Shown here one piece after another: positions 35,598 to 44,316 of a DNA stretch of 64,000 nucleotides. The translations under genes were made by a program, and so were the position numbers. Source of the DNA: Halogeometricum pallidum JCM 14848 (GTDB lineage Archaea; Halobacteriota; Halobacteria; Halobacteriales; Haloferacaceae); assembly GCF_000337095.1 (NCBI RefSeq), contig NZ_AOIV01000021.1, positions 53,878-117,877 on the forward strand. The letters are read 5' to 3'. The notes below the pieces were generated by a model. That model was not told the origin of the DNA and ran no database searches. It was given only the letters and a program-made list of their open reading frames with translations. How positions within the stretch are numbered: position 1 is the first letter of the stretch; every line of letters starts with the position of its first letter.

Positions 35598-36257
35598 TCA
35601 TGTATCACTAAGAACGGCGTTAGTGACAGTAAAGCAAAGGTCAGATTGGGAACGTGTCCCGTCAAGTACGGACATACCGTATGCCTGCGCGAATACGTCG
35701 TAGAAGCGCTTCCGATCGCGAAGATACTCAATATCGGGGATGTCGTCCTTTCGTTCCAAAGAGACCTCTGGTGGGATCTGAACGTAAAACTCAAAGTCAG
35801 GCGAAGGAATCAACTTCGAGTACATACGATATCTATCAACTGCCTCTTGCGGTTCCGGAATGACGTCGCCACTGAGATCCGTAAGGAGCGTATCGTAGAA
35901 GTACCGATCGCAGACGACGTAGTCGTGCTGATAGAGTGGTACTACAACTCTCGCGAAGAGCTGTGGCGCGTAGTCCGCCATGACAAGCATCTCGTATCCA
36001 CGACGTAGCAACGATATATCAAATAGATCAGCCTTATTCGATTGGTGTTTTGTGTAGTTGTCCTCAATGTCGCTATTAGAAAGAACTGTCCGTCGCCCAA
36101 GTTCCATAACAGGATATGAGAACAACGGAAGGAACCGTCCGTAGGCATAGACAGCGTCGTAGCCGCGCGCCTGAAGTTCATCCCGGACATTCTTAGCGAG
36201 GGTAGACTTCCCTGCCCCGTCAATTCCTGTCGTCGTGATCAGTGTTCCGCGTTGCAT
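35598..36257 (-). CDS. Thymidylate-kinase-like P-loop kinase
   Basis: A 219-residue protein. TTTGIDGAGKSTLAKNV is a Walker A of the dTMP-kinase type, VVCDRYFYDTL is the DR(Y/F) motif and ERKDDIPDIEYLRDRKRFYD the lid-like part. Such kinases occur inside archaeal polysaccharide loci, where the substrate may be something other than dTMP. The ATG at 36257 overlaps the last 19 bases of the upstream glycosyltransferase gene, indicating one transcript. Confidence 0.82.
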   Translation of the reverse strand: MQRGTLITTTGIDGAGKSTLAKNVRDELQARGYDAVYAYGRFLPLFSYPVMELGRRTVLSNSDIEDNYTKHQSNKADLFDISLLRRGYEMLVMADYAPQLFARVVVPLYQHDYVVCDRYFYDTLLTDLSGDVIPEPQEAVDRYRMYSKLIPSPDFEFYVQIPPEVSLERKDDIPDIEYLRDRKRFYDVFAQAYGMSVLDGTRSQSDLCFTVTNAVLSDT

Positions 36258-37216
36258 ATTCGGTTGTATGAATCGAGTACTTGGCTGACGATTGCATCCC
36301 ATGAGTACTTACTCACTTTGTCGCGGGTTTCTACGGTGTCAAACTCAAGGTCACCTTCCTCGATTCCCGCAAACGAGGAAATAAATCGAAGTCCTTCTCC
36401 TTCGTCGAAGAGATCAGTCAAGCCACCAAAGCGAGTCGAAATGACTGGAAGATTGCATGCCATCGCTTCAAGCACTGACAGTGGTGCCTGAATACTGTTG
36501 GCTTCGTCGGTGACAGGGAACACATAGATATCCGCAATTTGGTAGTATTTCTCGATTTCAGGAACATACTCTGTCTGGATAGTTACACCAGTACTTCGCA
36601 GCGACTCCACAAGGTCAGCCTCGGGACCAGTTGACGGACTCCCTACGATGACGAGGTGACCGTGTGCCTGAAGTTCGAGTAGCGACTCGATACCTCGTCC
36701 TCGCTTGAAGTGTCCGACGTGGAGGAAGATTCGCTTGTCAGATGGGAGGCCCAGTTCATTCCGAAGTTGTGTCTGGTTGTTCTCGTCGTTGGGCGAAAAC
36801 TGAGTAAGATTAACGCCGCTAGGAAGGAATTCAGTCGTACAACCGAGTGCGTTGAATCGGGATTGTTCTGTCTTGGACTGAACGTACATGAGTGATGGCC
36901 GAAGATAGGGGACTGTCCTTCGCGAAAAAGGACTGAATCGCGGTTGGGTTACTGTCGCGACCGTCTTACACTGTTTCACCGTCGAGAGGGCACGAAGGAG
37001 AACCAGCCCTTTTGCAGTTGGTCCTGGAACCAAGTGGACGATATCGGGGGAGGCGCGACTCAACGCTAACCAGAAATCCGCACTTCCGATCTCGCGAAGG
37101 TCGAGGAGCGTAGCATCGATTCCCCTTTTGTTTAACCGGTCATGGAGCTGAATGCCGAAATTTTTCATTCCCTCGTCTAACTGCTCACTCCGTTCACCTA
37201 GGATACAGACGTTCAT
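36239..37216 (-). CDS. Family 4 glycosyltransferase (GT-B)
   Basis: A 325-residue protein starting at MNVCILGERSEQLDEGMKNF. The C-terminal half has LHVGHFKRGRGIESLLEL, VPEIEKYYQIADIYVFPVTD and SVLEAMACNLPVISTRFGG, the donor-binding E(x7)E-like segment of GT4 enzymes. The start at 37216 overlaps the upstream gene's stop by four bases (ATGA). It is shorter than most GT4 proteins but seems complete. Confidence 0.86.
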   Translation of the reverse strand: MNVCILGERSEQLDEGMKNFGIQLHDRLNKRGIDATLLDLREIGSADFWLALSRASPDIVHLVPGPTAKGLVLLRALSTVKQCKTVATVTQPRFSPFSRRTVPYLRPSLMYVQSKTEQSRFNALGCTTEFLPSGVNLTQFSPNDENNQTQLRNELGLPSDKRIFLHVGHFKRGRGIESLLELQAHGHLVIVGSPSTGPEADLVESLRSTGVTIQTEYVPEIEKYYQIADIYVFPVTDEANSIQAPLSVLEAMACNLPVISTRFGGLTDLFDEGEGLRFISSFAGIEEGDLEFDTVETRDKVSKYSWDAIVSQVLDSYNRICNAEH

Positions 37217-38412
37217 TCGAGAACACTCCTGTAGAGCTTGTAGTACTGTTTGGCGATCCCATCCCACTTTCGTTCTTGGGCCACATGAAGAGCATTCTCG
37301 GTCGTCTCTCGTCGCATCTCTTCGTCCTCGTAGAATCGTTCTAGTTCGTCCGTAACACTTTCGACGCTCCCCGGTTCCAAGAACGACCCCATTTCGTTCG
37401 GACCGACGATACTCTCGATCGTATCGAACTGGCTTGCGACTACCGGTGTTTGTGCTGCGGCCGCCTCCAACAAGACGAGAGGGAACACCTCTGAGGCTGC
37501 GGTCACCGAAGGTAACACAAATACATCAGCGGCATTCATATACAGGGGTTTCTCTGATTCTGGAATGAACCCCGGAATTCGAACTGCGTTCGACATGTTT
37601 TGTCCTTCGACACTCGATTTTAGATCGTCCTTGAGCACACCATCTCCTCCGATAATGAGCCTTGTATCCAGATGGGTCTCATGGAAACGGAAGAATCCGT
37701 TCAACAGGACATCCACTCCTTTCCTCGGGTGGAGCGAACCGACGTAGAGAATAAGAAACGACTTAGGATCGATCCCGAGTTGTCGTTTAGCATCCTCACG
37801 CGACAGGCCAATATCGAATTCGGCTACGTCAACGCCATTCGGGATTACTGTAACGTCCTCTGCGTTAGAGAGCGCGGTTGATTCCTCTATGTATCCTTCT
37901 GTGGGGGAGACCGCGATGTCAGCTGATCGAAACAATGGGTCGATTAGGATTTTTGTGTAAGCAAAGAGCCCTGCTCTGCGAAAGACGGAACCGTGCGATT
38001 CGTAGCTTTCACCACCATGATGCGTGATCACGAAAGGGACATCGTTCCACTTTGCGTACAACCATCCGGCGAGTACTCCCGGTGGGGTACTGTTATGCGC
38101 GTGTACGATGTCAAATTCTAATCCCTTAGTTATCGGATCAACGATTTGGGTCGGTGCGATCTGCATCGTATTCACGCTGCCGAAACTCGGTGAACGTTCA
38201 ATGGTGACGTCACCTTGTTGTTCAACGGTATACTCAGATGTTGCCGACGAGGTACACACGGTTACATCACACCCTCTCTCGGCGAGTTCTTCAGATAGTC
38301 GCTTGGCGACGCGTTCAGCGCCAGAACAGAAGTACTCGCTTGTTGTCGAAAAGTGGTCTTCGTAGGGATATTGAGTGATAAACTGACCAACACGTAAATC
38401 ATTGGACGACAT
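37213..38412 (-). CDS. Family 4 glycosyltransferase (GT-B)
   Basis: A 399-residue protein. The N-terminal half has SGAERVAKRLSEELAERGCDVTV and FDIVHAHNSTPPGVLAG; the C-terminal half has VIPNGVDVAEFD, LYVGSLHPRKGVDVLL and FVLPSVTAASEVFPLVLLEAAAAQTPVVAS. This is a standard GT4 layout with full length. It is translationally coupled on both sides (one-base overlap with the nucleotidyltransferase gene upstream, ATGA with the next GT4). Confidence 0.9.
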   Translation of the reverse strand: MSSNDLRVGQFITQYPYEDHFSTTSEYFCSGAERVAKRLSEELAERGCDVTVCTSSATSEYTVEQQGDVTIERSPSFGSVNTMQIAPTQIVDPITKGLEFDIVHAHNSTPPGVLAGWLYAKWNDVPFVITHHGGESYESHGSVFRRAGLFAYTKILIDPLFRSADIAVSPTEGYIEESTALSNAEDVTVIPNGVDVAEFDIGLSREDAKRQLGIDPKSFLILYVGSLHPRKGVDVLLNGFFRFHETHLDTRLIIGGDGVLKDDLKSSVEGQNMSNAVRIPGFIPESEKPLYMNAADVFVLPSVTAASEVFPLVLLEAAAAQTPVVASQFDTIESIVGPNEMGSFLEPGSVESVTDELERFYEDEEMRRETTENALHVAQERKWDGIAKQYYKLYRSVLE

Positions 38413-39449
38413 TACGCCTCACCCATGTCAGACGTATCGTGGACGTAGTGTTCTCGCTCCCTGCGAGTGACTATCTGAGAGAAGATGTAATACGCAGTAG
38501 CAGGGTGTACAAGTCTGGGAACCTGAGATGCGAGACTTCGCCGGAAGAGCGAATTTCGCATTTTCTCTGCGATTGTTCGAACGCCTGTAGCGCTGGTGTA
38601 CTTATGTGGAGTCTTTAAATTACTTGATCGAAAGGTCATCTGTTCTTGTTTGCTGAGACCAACCCGATTGAGTGTCTCACGAAGATATGGTGGAATTCGA
38701 TCGAAAACCTGCCTACACAACTCCCATGTGATAGTGAAGAAAGATCGACACGCTGATTCGATATTATTCTCTGCTACGATATTGAGGAAACGTTCGAACT
38801 GATTTCGTGAGAAGGATTCAAGCATGGCCACTGCAGTGTAGAATTCCTTTAAGATATACATTTGTTCTGTGATAGAGTGGATAACGATTAACGCGAGGTC
38901 GTCGGGTTTCTCTAAAATTGGAACAGCAGTTCCGTATGGAGCTCGTCGTTCAACGCCGTCCTGTACAGTCCGTTTATCGAAATAAATGACCCGCTGTAGA
39001 GAGAACCCACTCTGTATGTCGAGTTGGATATTAGTAACCGGATCGATAACATCGAAAGACGTCGGAGAACGTCCACAAAACTCGTACCCTTCGTTGAGTA
39101 GATAATCTTCGAATTCCTCAAGATTATCCTCAAATAAGACCAAGTCAATGTCCTTTGAATCTACCCAGGGATATCCCGACTTTACGACGGCATATTCAAT
39201 ATGTGATGGAATCGTTTCCGGAAAACGATTCAGGGTTTGTTTTGTACGCTCTTGGAAATCTTCCCGGTTCTTCCACTGCTTCGTTAACTTATTAATCTGT
39301 GAGGATTCATCAAGTGATTTTACATATAATGAGCCGATTTTGTTTTTTCGTGCGTGGTCATATAGTGTGGCGGATTCTACCGGCTCTATTGACTCCGGCA
39401 AATCGGGTTCAGGATATCCGATTGACTTTAGTATAGTTTCAGTTGACAT
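38412..39449 (-). CDS. Nucleotidyltransferase-fold protein (NTP_transf_5-like)
   Basis: A 345-residue protein. VVKSGYPWVDSKDIDLVLFEDN (about residues 88-109) resembles the G-S/K-x-D-x-D metal site of Pol-beta-type nucleotidyltransferases, followed by a region with YEFCGRSPTSFDVIDP and helical C terminus. Proteins of this type are frequent in archaeal and bacterial surface-polysaccharide clusters with unknown substrates. It is first gene of the four-gene minus-strand operon reaching down to 35598. Confidence 0.72.
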   Translation of the reverse strand: MSTETILKSIGYPEPDLPESIEPVESATLYDHARKNKIGSLYVKSLDESSQINKLTKQWKNREDFQERTKQTLNRFPETIPSHIEYAVVKSGYPWVDSKDIDLVLFEDNLEEFEDYLLNEGYEFCGRSPTSFDVIDPVTNIQLDIQSGFSLQRVIYFDKRTVQDGVERRAPYGTAVPILEKPDDLALIVIHSITEQMYILKEFYTAVAMLESFSRNQFERFLNIVAENNIESACRSFFTITWELCRQVFDRIPPYLRETLNRVGLSKQEQMTFRSSNLKTPHKYTSATGVRTIAEKMRNSLFRRSLASQVPRLVHPATAYYIFSQIVTRREREHYVHDTSDMGEA

Positions 39450-39990
39450 ATTTAAGTTTGAATATGTGAGTGCGAGATTGAATGTCTATTGAGCTCCATT
39501 ATCGAATGTATCTGTAACTACAATCGTAAAGTATTATTCTTTGTGCCTTGCGCAGGGTTCTCAATTCACAGCAGGAAAGTGAGAACAATCAAAAACCAAG
39601 ATGGTCATTTAATAGGCTGAAGAGCCGCTAGCGGAATCCGCTAGTGGACCCTCAACTGTCCCGAGTTGCAACATTCGGGCGGTGCGATATATATTCTATA
39701 GAACATTCTGACCGTAGAGGGAGAGAAAGAGAAGAAAAGATTCTCTCTAGAGGGACTACTAGATATTCCGAGTTCCTGATGAATCATTTGCCATTCTTGA
39801 ACGGGAGAGCACATGCTCAGACATAATCAAAAAAGAAAAAATCGTACTTACACTCCATGGTTGGTTATTCCGAACAGATATTCTTAAATTATGGATGAAT
39901 AGCTAAGTTCATCTTCTGTATTCAGAAATTCCCCAATATTTAGTGAATATGAAAATAGTAATACGGGAGAAAGACACCATTATCTAATAG
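39450..39990. other. Gene-free interval between glycan operons
   Basis: About 540 bases, AT-rich at both ends, holding the promoters of the divergent nucleotidyltransferase and GT4 genes. The middle contains a paired palindrome (39625-39647), listed separately. I found no gene or RNA structure I would defend in the rest. Confidence 0.4.
39625..39647. repeat. Tandem 10-base palindromes
   Basis: CCGCTAGCGG is a perfect self-complementary palindrome and is followed after three bases by CCGCTAGTGG, a one-mismatch copy. Together they could form a cruciform or bind a dimeric regulator. They lie in the divergent intergenic region, about 175 bases from one start and 345 from the other. Confidence 0.5.
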
Positions 39991-41130
39991 ATGGAAATCG
40001 GATTTGTCTCCAACGTCGTTCACCCCTTCATCACTGGAGGCGCACAAAAGCGCATCCACGAAATCGGAACGCGCCTTGCAGACAACGGACACGACGTGAC
40101 AATTTACGGTCGGCATTATTGGGACGGCCCCAAACAGGTCAGATACGGAAACCTGCACCTACAAGCCGTCGCTCCCAGCGCCGACCTCTACACCGATGAC
40201 AGGCGCTCGATTACCGAAGCGCTTGACTTCTCGGCACGAGCACTCGGCCCCCTTTCAAAACGGCTTCGAGCCAACGAACACGATCTCGTCGTCGCTTCGG
40301 TCTTTCCCTATTTCCCCGTGCTCTCCTCGAAGCTCGCCGCACTCGGAACAGACACGCCGATCGTTACGACCTGGCACGAAGTGTGGCGCGATTACTGGGA
40401 CGGTTATCTCGGTAAACTCGCCCCCTTCGGGAAGGCAATCGAACACCTCACAGCTCGCGTCCCACAGTACCCAATCGCGGTCTCGGGAATCACCGCCGAC
40501 CGACTCGCCGAGATTGGACCGAGCAGGGATCGCATCAAAGTCGTGCCGAACGGTATCGATGTCGAAAAGATTCGAAACGCACCACTTCCCGAGGAGGGCT
40601 ACGACGTACTCTTCGCTGGGCGACTCATCGCAGACAAGAACGTCGCCTTGCTCCTCGATGCCTTCGATAGTATCGCAGAACGCCACGATGCCACGCTAGG
40701 AGTCATCGGTGACGGACCGGAAATAGACCGCCTTCAGAAGCAGACCGCCGGCCTAACACACGCCGATCAGATTGAGTTCCTCGGCTTCCTCGACGACTAC
40801 GAAGACGTCCTCGGACACATGCGCGCTGCACAGGTGTTCGCCTCGCCGTCGACGCGCGAAGGATTCGGAATCACGTTCGCCGAGGCGATGGCCGCCGACT
40901 GTACGGTAATCGCCGCGAAGCATCCCGAGTCCGCGGCGAGCGAAGTGATCGGCGATGCGGGCTATCTCGTCGAGCCGACGGTGGACGCAATCGCAGGCCA
41001 ACTGGACGCCGCACTGAACGGCGACCGTCCCTCGACAGATCCACTCGAACGTGCCGGGAAGTACGACTGGGACGCCGTCGCCGAACAGGCAGAAACGGTG
41101 TATCAGCGTGCGATCGACGGTCGGTGGTGA
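39991..41130 (+). CDS. Family 4 glycosyltransferase (GT-B)
   Basis: A 379-residue protein. GFVSNVVHPFITGGAQKRIHEIGTRL is the acceptor-side glycine-rich start, then VVPNGIDVEKI, VLFAGRLIADKNVALLLDAF and FASPSTREGFGITFAEAMAADCTVIA with the GT4 E(x7)E. High GC returns here, unlike the AT-rich glycan genes before it, so this gene belongs to the host-like background. It stands alone, with the next genes on the other strand. Confidence 0.9.
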   Translation: MEIGFVSNVVHPFITGGAQKRIHEIGTRLADNGHDVTIYGRHYWDGPKQVRYGNLHLQAVAPSADLYTDDRRSITEALDFSARALGPLSKRLRANEHDLVVASVFPYFPVLSSKLAALGTDTPIVTTWHEVWRDYWDGYLGKLAPFGKAIEHLTARVPQYPIAVSGITADRLAEIGPSRDRIKVVPNGIDVEKIRNAPLPEEGYDVLFAGRLIADKNVALLLDAFDSIAERHDATLGVIGDGPEIDRLQKQTAGLTHADQIEFLGFLDDYEDVLGHMRAAQVFASPSTREGFGITFAEAMAADCTVIAAKHPESAASEVIGDAGYLVEPTVDAIAGQLDAALNGDRPSTDPLERAGKYDWDAVAEQAETVYQRAIDGRW

Positions 41131-41337
41131 GAACGGAGACGCCCCGTCTGTCGTGAGAATGGTGACTGACTTCGAAACGCGGCTGTGGGTGAGAATGTGT
41201 ATTTCCGCTGGCACGCCGTAGAAAGAAATGGACACGATAATCCGTATCTTCGATATCAAAATACGCTCATCTCGCTATTAGCTCTCTTCGAGGGTTGGTT
41301 GACAAACAAGAACAGCGGAAATCTACTCTTAGTCTGG

Positions 41338-41535
41338 CTACTTTCTCCGACACTCGTGGACTTCAATCCGCGCCGGAAGTCCGACCACCCCACAGACAGG
41401 ACACGCAACCAAATTCGCCCGTGGTAACTCATCCACCGACGCAATCGCCGCCTGCAGATGCGCCTGCACGTCCGCATCTGTCGTCCGTGTAAGCGCCTGT
41501 GTGAGATGCATCCGGAGTTCCGCCCTGACACTCAT
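41338..41535 (-). CDS. Small zinc-binding protein (65 aa)
   Basis: MSVRAELRMHLTQALTRTTD, then helical spacer and a C-terminal VACPVCGVVGLPARIEVHEC. The CPVC...HEC arrangement is a likely C2HC zinc finger. Its ATG overlaps the TGA of the upstream 101-residue gene (ATGA, 41532-41535), so they are coupled. No family is recognised; such pairs are common in haloarchaeal plasmid-like regions. Confidence 0.65.
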   Translation of the reverse strand: MSVRAELRMHLTQALTRTTDADVQAHLQAAIASVDELPRANLVACPVCGVVGLPARIEVHECRRK

Positions 41536-41837
41536 CGGTGGGATTCCACGCGCTCTGCGTTCATTCTGAGCCCGAGGGCAGCAAGCGGTCCCATCAAGGC
41601 CCACCCACGCTTCAGTTCGATGAACTCGCGCCACTCTTCTAGCGAGCGACCGGCAAGCGGCTGGTAGTGGTCGAGCCCGCGACCGTCGTAGACGACGACC
41701 GCGTCGGCGGGTCGGTAGTAGTGGTGGCTGTAGCCCTCTTCGTCCGTTCCGAGCGTGAACGAACGAGCCATTCCATCGGCGAGGTAACCAGCGATCGAGA
41801 CAATAGGTTCTTGTGCGTCTGCTTTCGTAGTTGACAT
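41532..41837 (-). CDS. Conserved-looking hypothetical protein coupled to the zinc protein
   Basis: A 101-residue protein: MSTTKADAQEPIVSIAGYLA, then DGMARSFTLGTDEEGYSHHY with a charged C terminus EEWREFIELKRGWALMG. No family is recognised. Translation is coupled to the downstream zinc-finger gene. Together they may form a small regulatory or toxin-antitoxin-like pair; this is only a suggestion from size and coupling. Confidence 0.6.
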   Translation of the reverse strand: MSTTKADAQEPIVSIAGYLADGMARSFTLGTDEEGYSHHYYRPADAVVVYDGRGLDHYQPLAGRSLEEWREFIELKRGWALMGPLAALGLRMNAERVESHR

Positions 41838-41925
41838 TGGTCTTCTAGCACTTATCGGAAGACCGGTCCCGCGTGTTCCAGCACGCGGGCATTCTACATG
41901 CCTACGGACTGATCTTCCTTACCAA

Positions 41926-41973
41926 TTGCTTGGTGGCAACAGGCCATATAACTTTCCATTTGCCTCTTGGCAA
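41926..41973 (+). promoter_or_regulatory. Two TTGC...GCAA palindromes before the winged-helix gene
   Basis: TTGCTTGGTGGCAA (41926-41939) and TTGCCTCTTGGCAA (41960-41973), both followed by CAGG and a TATA-like ATATA, centres 34 bases apart (about three helical turns). They precede the 42008 start by 35-80 bases. The paired symmetric sites suggest autoregulation by the adjacent winged-helix protein. Confidence 0.6.
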
Positions 41974-42007
41974 CAGGGATATACGCGTCTGTCTCAGACC
42001 GCAGTAC

Positions 42008-42241
42008 ATGGAACGTGAACGAGACAAGCACGGGCAGTATTCCTCACAAATCACACTCGAAGACGTACTCGACGTGCTCTCAAGTGCAGATACTCCCGTT
42101 CTGACTGCTAAGCACGTTGCAGACGCGCTCGATTGCTCAAGTGAATCTGCTCGGCAGAAACTGCATCAGCTACACGAAGAGGGAAGAGTAGGAAAGATGG
42201 ACGTGGGTGCCCGTGCGGTCGTCTGGTGGCCTGCCGAGTAG
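42008..42241 (+). CDS. Small winged-helix regulator (77 aa)
   Basis: MERERDKHGQYSSQITLEDV, then LDVLSSADTPVLTAKHVADALDCSSESARQ is a winged helix almost superimposable on the HTH at 16168-16521 (VxDALDCSxExARxKLxxLxEEG). The start is the ATG at 42008; longer in-frame versions would cover the palindromic operators. There is no toxin partner downstream: the next gene is convergent and begins right at its stop. Confidence 0.8.
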   Translation: MERERDKHGQYSSQITLEDVLDVLSSADTPVLTAKHVADALDCSSESARQKLHQLHEEGRVGKMDVGARAVVWWPAE

Positions 42242-42520
42242 CTACTCTTCAGTTTCGAGCCGTGCTGGATCGATGTCCCCTTTGAGATAGTCGTGACCCA
42301 ACTCACTCAGTTGGTAATACCCACCATCGCCGGCCTCCTCAACCAGTCCATGTGTCTCGAGCTCAGCTAAGCGGAGACGTACCGTAGAGTAGCCGATCTG
42401 GTGTCCATGACGGTTGAGGTTTCTGTAGAGAGGTTTCGGAGGGAGCTCCAAATCGTGCTCTGCAAGAAACTCTAGGATGAGCCCATCTTTCAGCGACATC
42501 CAGTCTGGGCGGGGACGCAT
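42242..42520 (-). CDS. PhiH1-repressor-like winged-helix protein
   Basis: A 92-residue protein. WMSLKDGLILEFLAEHDLEL, PPKPLYRNLNRHGHQIGYSTVRLRLAELETHGLVEEAGDGGYYQLSELG has the arrangement of haloarchaeal phage PhiH1-type repressors (winged helix with a long wing). It is convergent with and directly abuts the 77-residue regulator. Such genes mark integrated viral or plasmid DNA. Confidence 0.8.
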   Translation of the reverse strand: MRPRPDWMSLKDGLILEFLAEHDLELPPKPLYRNLNRHGHQIGYSTVRLRLAELETHGLVEEAGDGGYYQLSELGHDYLKGDIDPARLETEE

Positions 42521-42793
42521 CTATCGAGCGAACAATTTTCCAGTGCAATAGAAGAGCCGATGAACAGTCTGCTTGCCATATATGTGCTGTAATAGTAGCG
42601 TATATGTGCTAATTTTATTAGTGTGCCGACTACTACTTTGGATAGATACCGCTCATCGGATCATCTGGTTCTTGAGAAAGGACCCGTGTTAGAGCACGGA
42701 TCCGAGCGGTCTCGTCCACCGCATGTCACAGAACACCCCATACACGCAAAAAGGTCTCGTCGCACAGCCACCCCGCACCACAGAGGCCACTGC

Positions 42794-43426
42794 ATGACCG
42801 AGCAGCCCTCCCTCGAGGCACTCCAAGAGCAGCTAACCGAACTCGAAGCGCGCGTCACAACCCTCGAAGAAGAAAACCAAGAACTCAAAGAGACAGTCGA
42901 CTCCCAACGCGAAAAACTCGACGAGTACCGCGAAGAGCTCGACACCCACACCCAACAACGCGACGCGGCGGCCGACCACAGAAAGCACCTCCAGCAGCGA
43001 CTGCACGCACTCGAGAGCGAAACCAAAGACACCGAAACTACCCCGTCCACAGAAACCCGCTCGCCCCTCCAACAGCTCGTCGGGCTCCCCTCGAAGCTCA
43101 CCGAGAAACTCACCGCCAACCAAGAGCGCGCTCGCTTCATCGCCCAAGACATCCAAGAGTACGCCACCAAAGTCCCCGCCGGCTTCGCGATCGATTCGGC
43201 TCGCATCCGACGCATCCTCAACGCAAAGGAGGGTCGCACCCCACACACCCAGACCGTCACGAGAGTCATGGAGTTTCTCGACCGGCTGGGCAAAGACGAC
43301 GTCCAGGTAATCAAACGCCGCGGGACGAAACGCGTGATCTTCACCGAGCGTGCGGTCTCGGAGCTCGCTGGGACCTCCGAGTCATCTCCACGTGGAATCA
43401 CAGGTGTTGTGACGGGGTGGACATAG
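42794..43426 (+). CDS. Coiled-coil protein with C-terminal DNA-binding-like domain
   Basis: A 210-residue protein. A coiled coil fills about residues 5-80 (leucine-rich heptads EALQEQLTELEARVTTLEEE), followed by a linker and a helical domain from about 100 (AQDIQEYATKVPAGFAIDSA, then RIRRILNAKEGRTPHTQTVTRVMEFL) ending in RRGTKRVIFTERAVSELAG. It could be a plasmid partition or replication accessory protein; no function is established. Its C-terminal end and flank recur in decayed form at 48820-49055. Confidence 0.75.
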   Translation: MTEQPSLEALQEQLTELEARVTTLEEENQELKETVDSQREKLDEYREELDTHTQQRDAAADHRKHLQQRLHALESETKDTETTPSTETRSPLQQLVGLPSKLTEKLTANQERARFIAQDIQEYATKVPAGFAIDSARIRRILNAKEGRTPHTQTVTRVMEFLDRLGKDDVQVIKRRGTKRVIFTERAVSELAGTSESSPRGITGVVTGWT

Positions 43427-43827
43427 CGCAGGTGTGATAGAGACGCCACCAACGCGCCGGTACACTGCGGACACGATGCTGTCCGTCCTTCGTCTAGCAG
43501 CAGCACTCAGCAGACCCCTTCTGTGGACAGAGGAGGAAAAGAGAGAGACACGAGTTTCGGCCGTTGGTCGCGTCAAAGCTCATCACAACGAACGTGATTT
43601 CCGACGAGCGAGTGACCACCCAAACCGACTTCGAAAGCAGTGATTTCACTCCGACCGAACGCAGTCAGTCCATCCCTCCCGTCGCCGACGTACGCCCAGC
43701 GATCGTCCACGAGAAAATCGTTGAGAGAAATGAGAACAGCGGAAACGTACTCTCTCTGCCCGCAGGATACGCTCACTCGAGGATCAGGGCGGCAGGCGGG
43801 GGCGAGAACGTGTATCCATCCTCCGAA
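43427..43827. repeat. Gene-free stretch with two dispersed repeats
   Basis: 43433-43545 is closely repeated at 48941-49055 (both contain ACCAACGCGCCGGTA-like and ACTGCGGACACG blocks). 43680-43755 is repeated at 46618-46693, sharing GAGAACAGCGGAAAC; the core AGAACAGCGGAAA is also near 41316. No intact gene is visible. These mark duplicated plasmid or virus DNA. Confidence 0.55.
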
Positions 43828-44316
43828 TTAACCAACAGAGTGCCGGTCTCGGTCGGACGTGTTGGTTAATACAAGCCGCGATGGAGTCTGGAAATCTCGA
43901 ACTGGCTTCACCGTGAACGTGCCTGGCTTACCGGCTGCTGCCTCTTGCGTGTCCACCGGCGTGGTTGTCGATCGAGTGAGCTGGGTAATGAGCGCGTCGC
44001 GAACGGTCTCTCGAGGAACGATGGTCTCGTGCCAGCCCAGCCGAGCGTCGAAGTGCCGCTTCTGGAACTGCTCGCTGACGTCGTCAACGGCGACGTACTG
44101 CGTACGGTTCGTCCCCCACACCTGGTGAGAGACGAACACAGCACCCACGGCTTCGTGCGTCAGTTCGACGAGGGCACACTCCACGAGCGCGACGAGCGAC
44201 GCGTGATCGCGGTCGTTCGGGATCGCCACTTCGAGGTCCGACCACGGCGCCTCGCTGTCGGGGGTGGTTGTCGCGTAATCCGTCGTGTCGATCTGGGTCG
44301 TACGTTCCGAAGCCAT
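43828..44316 (-). CDS. Hypothetical protein (162 aa)
   Basis: MASERTTQIDTTDYATTTPD, then a compact domain SDLEVAIPNDRDHASLVALVECALVELTHEA, VGAVFVSHQVWGTNRTQYVAVDD and a Thr-rich tail. Haloarchaeal acidic composition supports a real gene. No family is recognised. It lies inside the plasmid-like region with repeats on its 3' side. Confidence 0.55.
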   Translation of the reverse strand: MASERTTQIDTTDYATTTPDSEAPWSDLEVAIPNDRDHASLVALVECALVELTHEAVGAVFVSHQVWGTNRTQYVAVDDVSEQFQKRHFDARLGWHETIVPRETVRDALITQLTRSTTTPVDTQEAAAGKPGTFTVKPVRDFQTPSRLVLTNTSDRDRHSVG

